This document shows positions 27,511-27,558 of a stretch of DNA of 27,558 nt, piece after piece. The notes under the pieces are model-generated. The model saw nothing but the letters and a program-made list of their open reading frames with translations. It ran no database searches and had not been told where the DNA came from. Made by a program: the position numbers and the translations under genes. Source of the stretch: an uncultured Oscillospiraceae bacterium (lineage in GTDB: Bacteria; Bacillota; Clostridia; Oscillospirales; Ruminococcaceae); the NCBI GenBank assembly GCA_900553955.1, contig USFO01000009.1:1-27558 (forward strand), given 5' to 3'. Position 1 is the stretch's first letter. Every line of letters starts with the position of its first letter.

Positions 27511-27558
27511 ATGAAGCGCACCTTCGGTGCATGAAGCGTGCCTTTGGCACATGAAGCG
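27511..27558 (+). repeat. ATGAAGCG-hairpin array, cut by the window end
   Basis: ATGAAGCG occurs at 27511, 27531 and 27551, exactly 20 bp apart, with hairpins GCACC-TTC-GGTGC and GTGCC-TTT-GGCAC between. The plan is the same as the GTTATATC arrays, but with a different spacer word. It again follows a gene's terminator on the coding strand. Confidence 0.88.

Overview
The window looks like chromosome from a mid-GC, Gram-positive anaerobe of class Clostridia, probably an Oscillospiraceae/Ruminococcaceae-type gut bacterium. That assignment is inference. It rests on strong Shine-Dalgarno sites (GGAGG, GAAAGGAG, AGAGGTGAT), SigA-like promoters with 16-18 bp spacers, CCA-encoding tRNAs, lipoproteins with lipoboxes, a YtrA-type ABC operon, a zinc-ribbon HTH protein and dense families of short hairpin repeats between genes. 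I see no integrase, transposase, CRISPR array or prophage gene.

Layout. 0.2-4.0 kb: an organophosphate:phosphate antiporter-family transporter, tRNA-Arg(ACG), and a psuK-psuG pair that degrades pseudouridine. 4.1-9.7 kb: a large lipoprotein, a CofE/FbiB-family gamma-glutamyl ligase-like gene (minus), an HTH/zinc-ribbon regulator, an MtnA/eIF2B-family sugar-phosphate isomerase (minus) and a small DUF6440-like protein (minus). 9.7-11.7 kb: an ABC ATPase - permease - GntR (YtrA-type) operon with a 29-bp palindrome over its promoter. 11.9-15.1 kb: a cell-envelope O-acetylation cluster of DUF4358-like lipoprotein, MBOAT acyltransferase and DHHW/AlgX-like protein. 15.1-19.2 kb: a small P-loop kinase with a short same-frame ORF, pgsA and plsC (all minus), and an M18 aminopeptidase (plus). 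19.2-19.9 kb: a gene-free block of repeats. 19.9-24.9 kb (all minus): a second DHHW lipoprotein carrying cysteine-rich repeats, a GT4 glycosyltransferase, Ogt DNA repair methyltransferase and a zinc-ribbon lysophospholipid acyltransferase. 25-27.6 kb: a putative small RNA divergent from a small XRE repressor, two tRNA-Ser genes, a second XRE regulator, and a membrane-anchored ComEC-type metallo-beta-lactamase-fold hydrolase.

How the parts fit. Much of the window serves the cell surface. PgsA, PlsC, the GT4 enzyme and the zinc-ribbon acyltransferase fit phospholipid and glycolipid synthesis. The MBOAT enzyme with two DHHW proteins fits O-acylation of an exported polymer. PsuK and PsuG salvage pseudouridine to ribose-5-phosphate and uracil.

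The most notable non-coding signals are: (i) perfect or near-perfect palindromes lying over promoter elements at several genes; (ii) the XRE gene with two 18-bp palindromes 43 bp apart and a divergent, hairpin-terminated RNA of about 75 nt; (iii) a composite repeat present twice in opposite orientation (about 15.9-16.15 kb and 19.2-19.8 kb), made of a GTTATATC-hairpin array, a conserved 41-bp core and an element with terminal inverted repeats. No single gene set is clearly a new defence or mobile system. The DHHW protein with Cys-rich repeats and the XRE/small-RNA module are the best candidates for undescribed biology.
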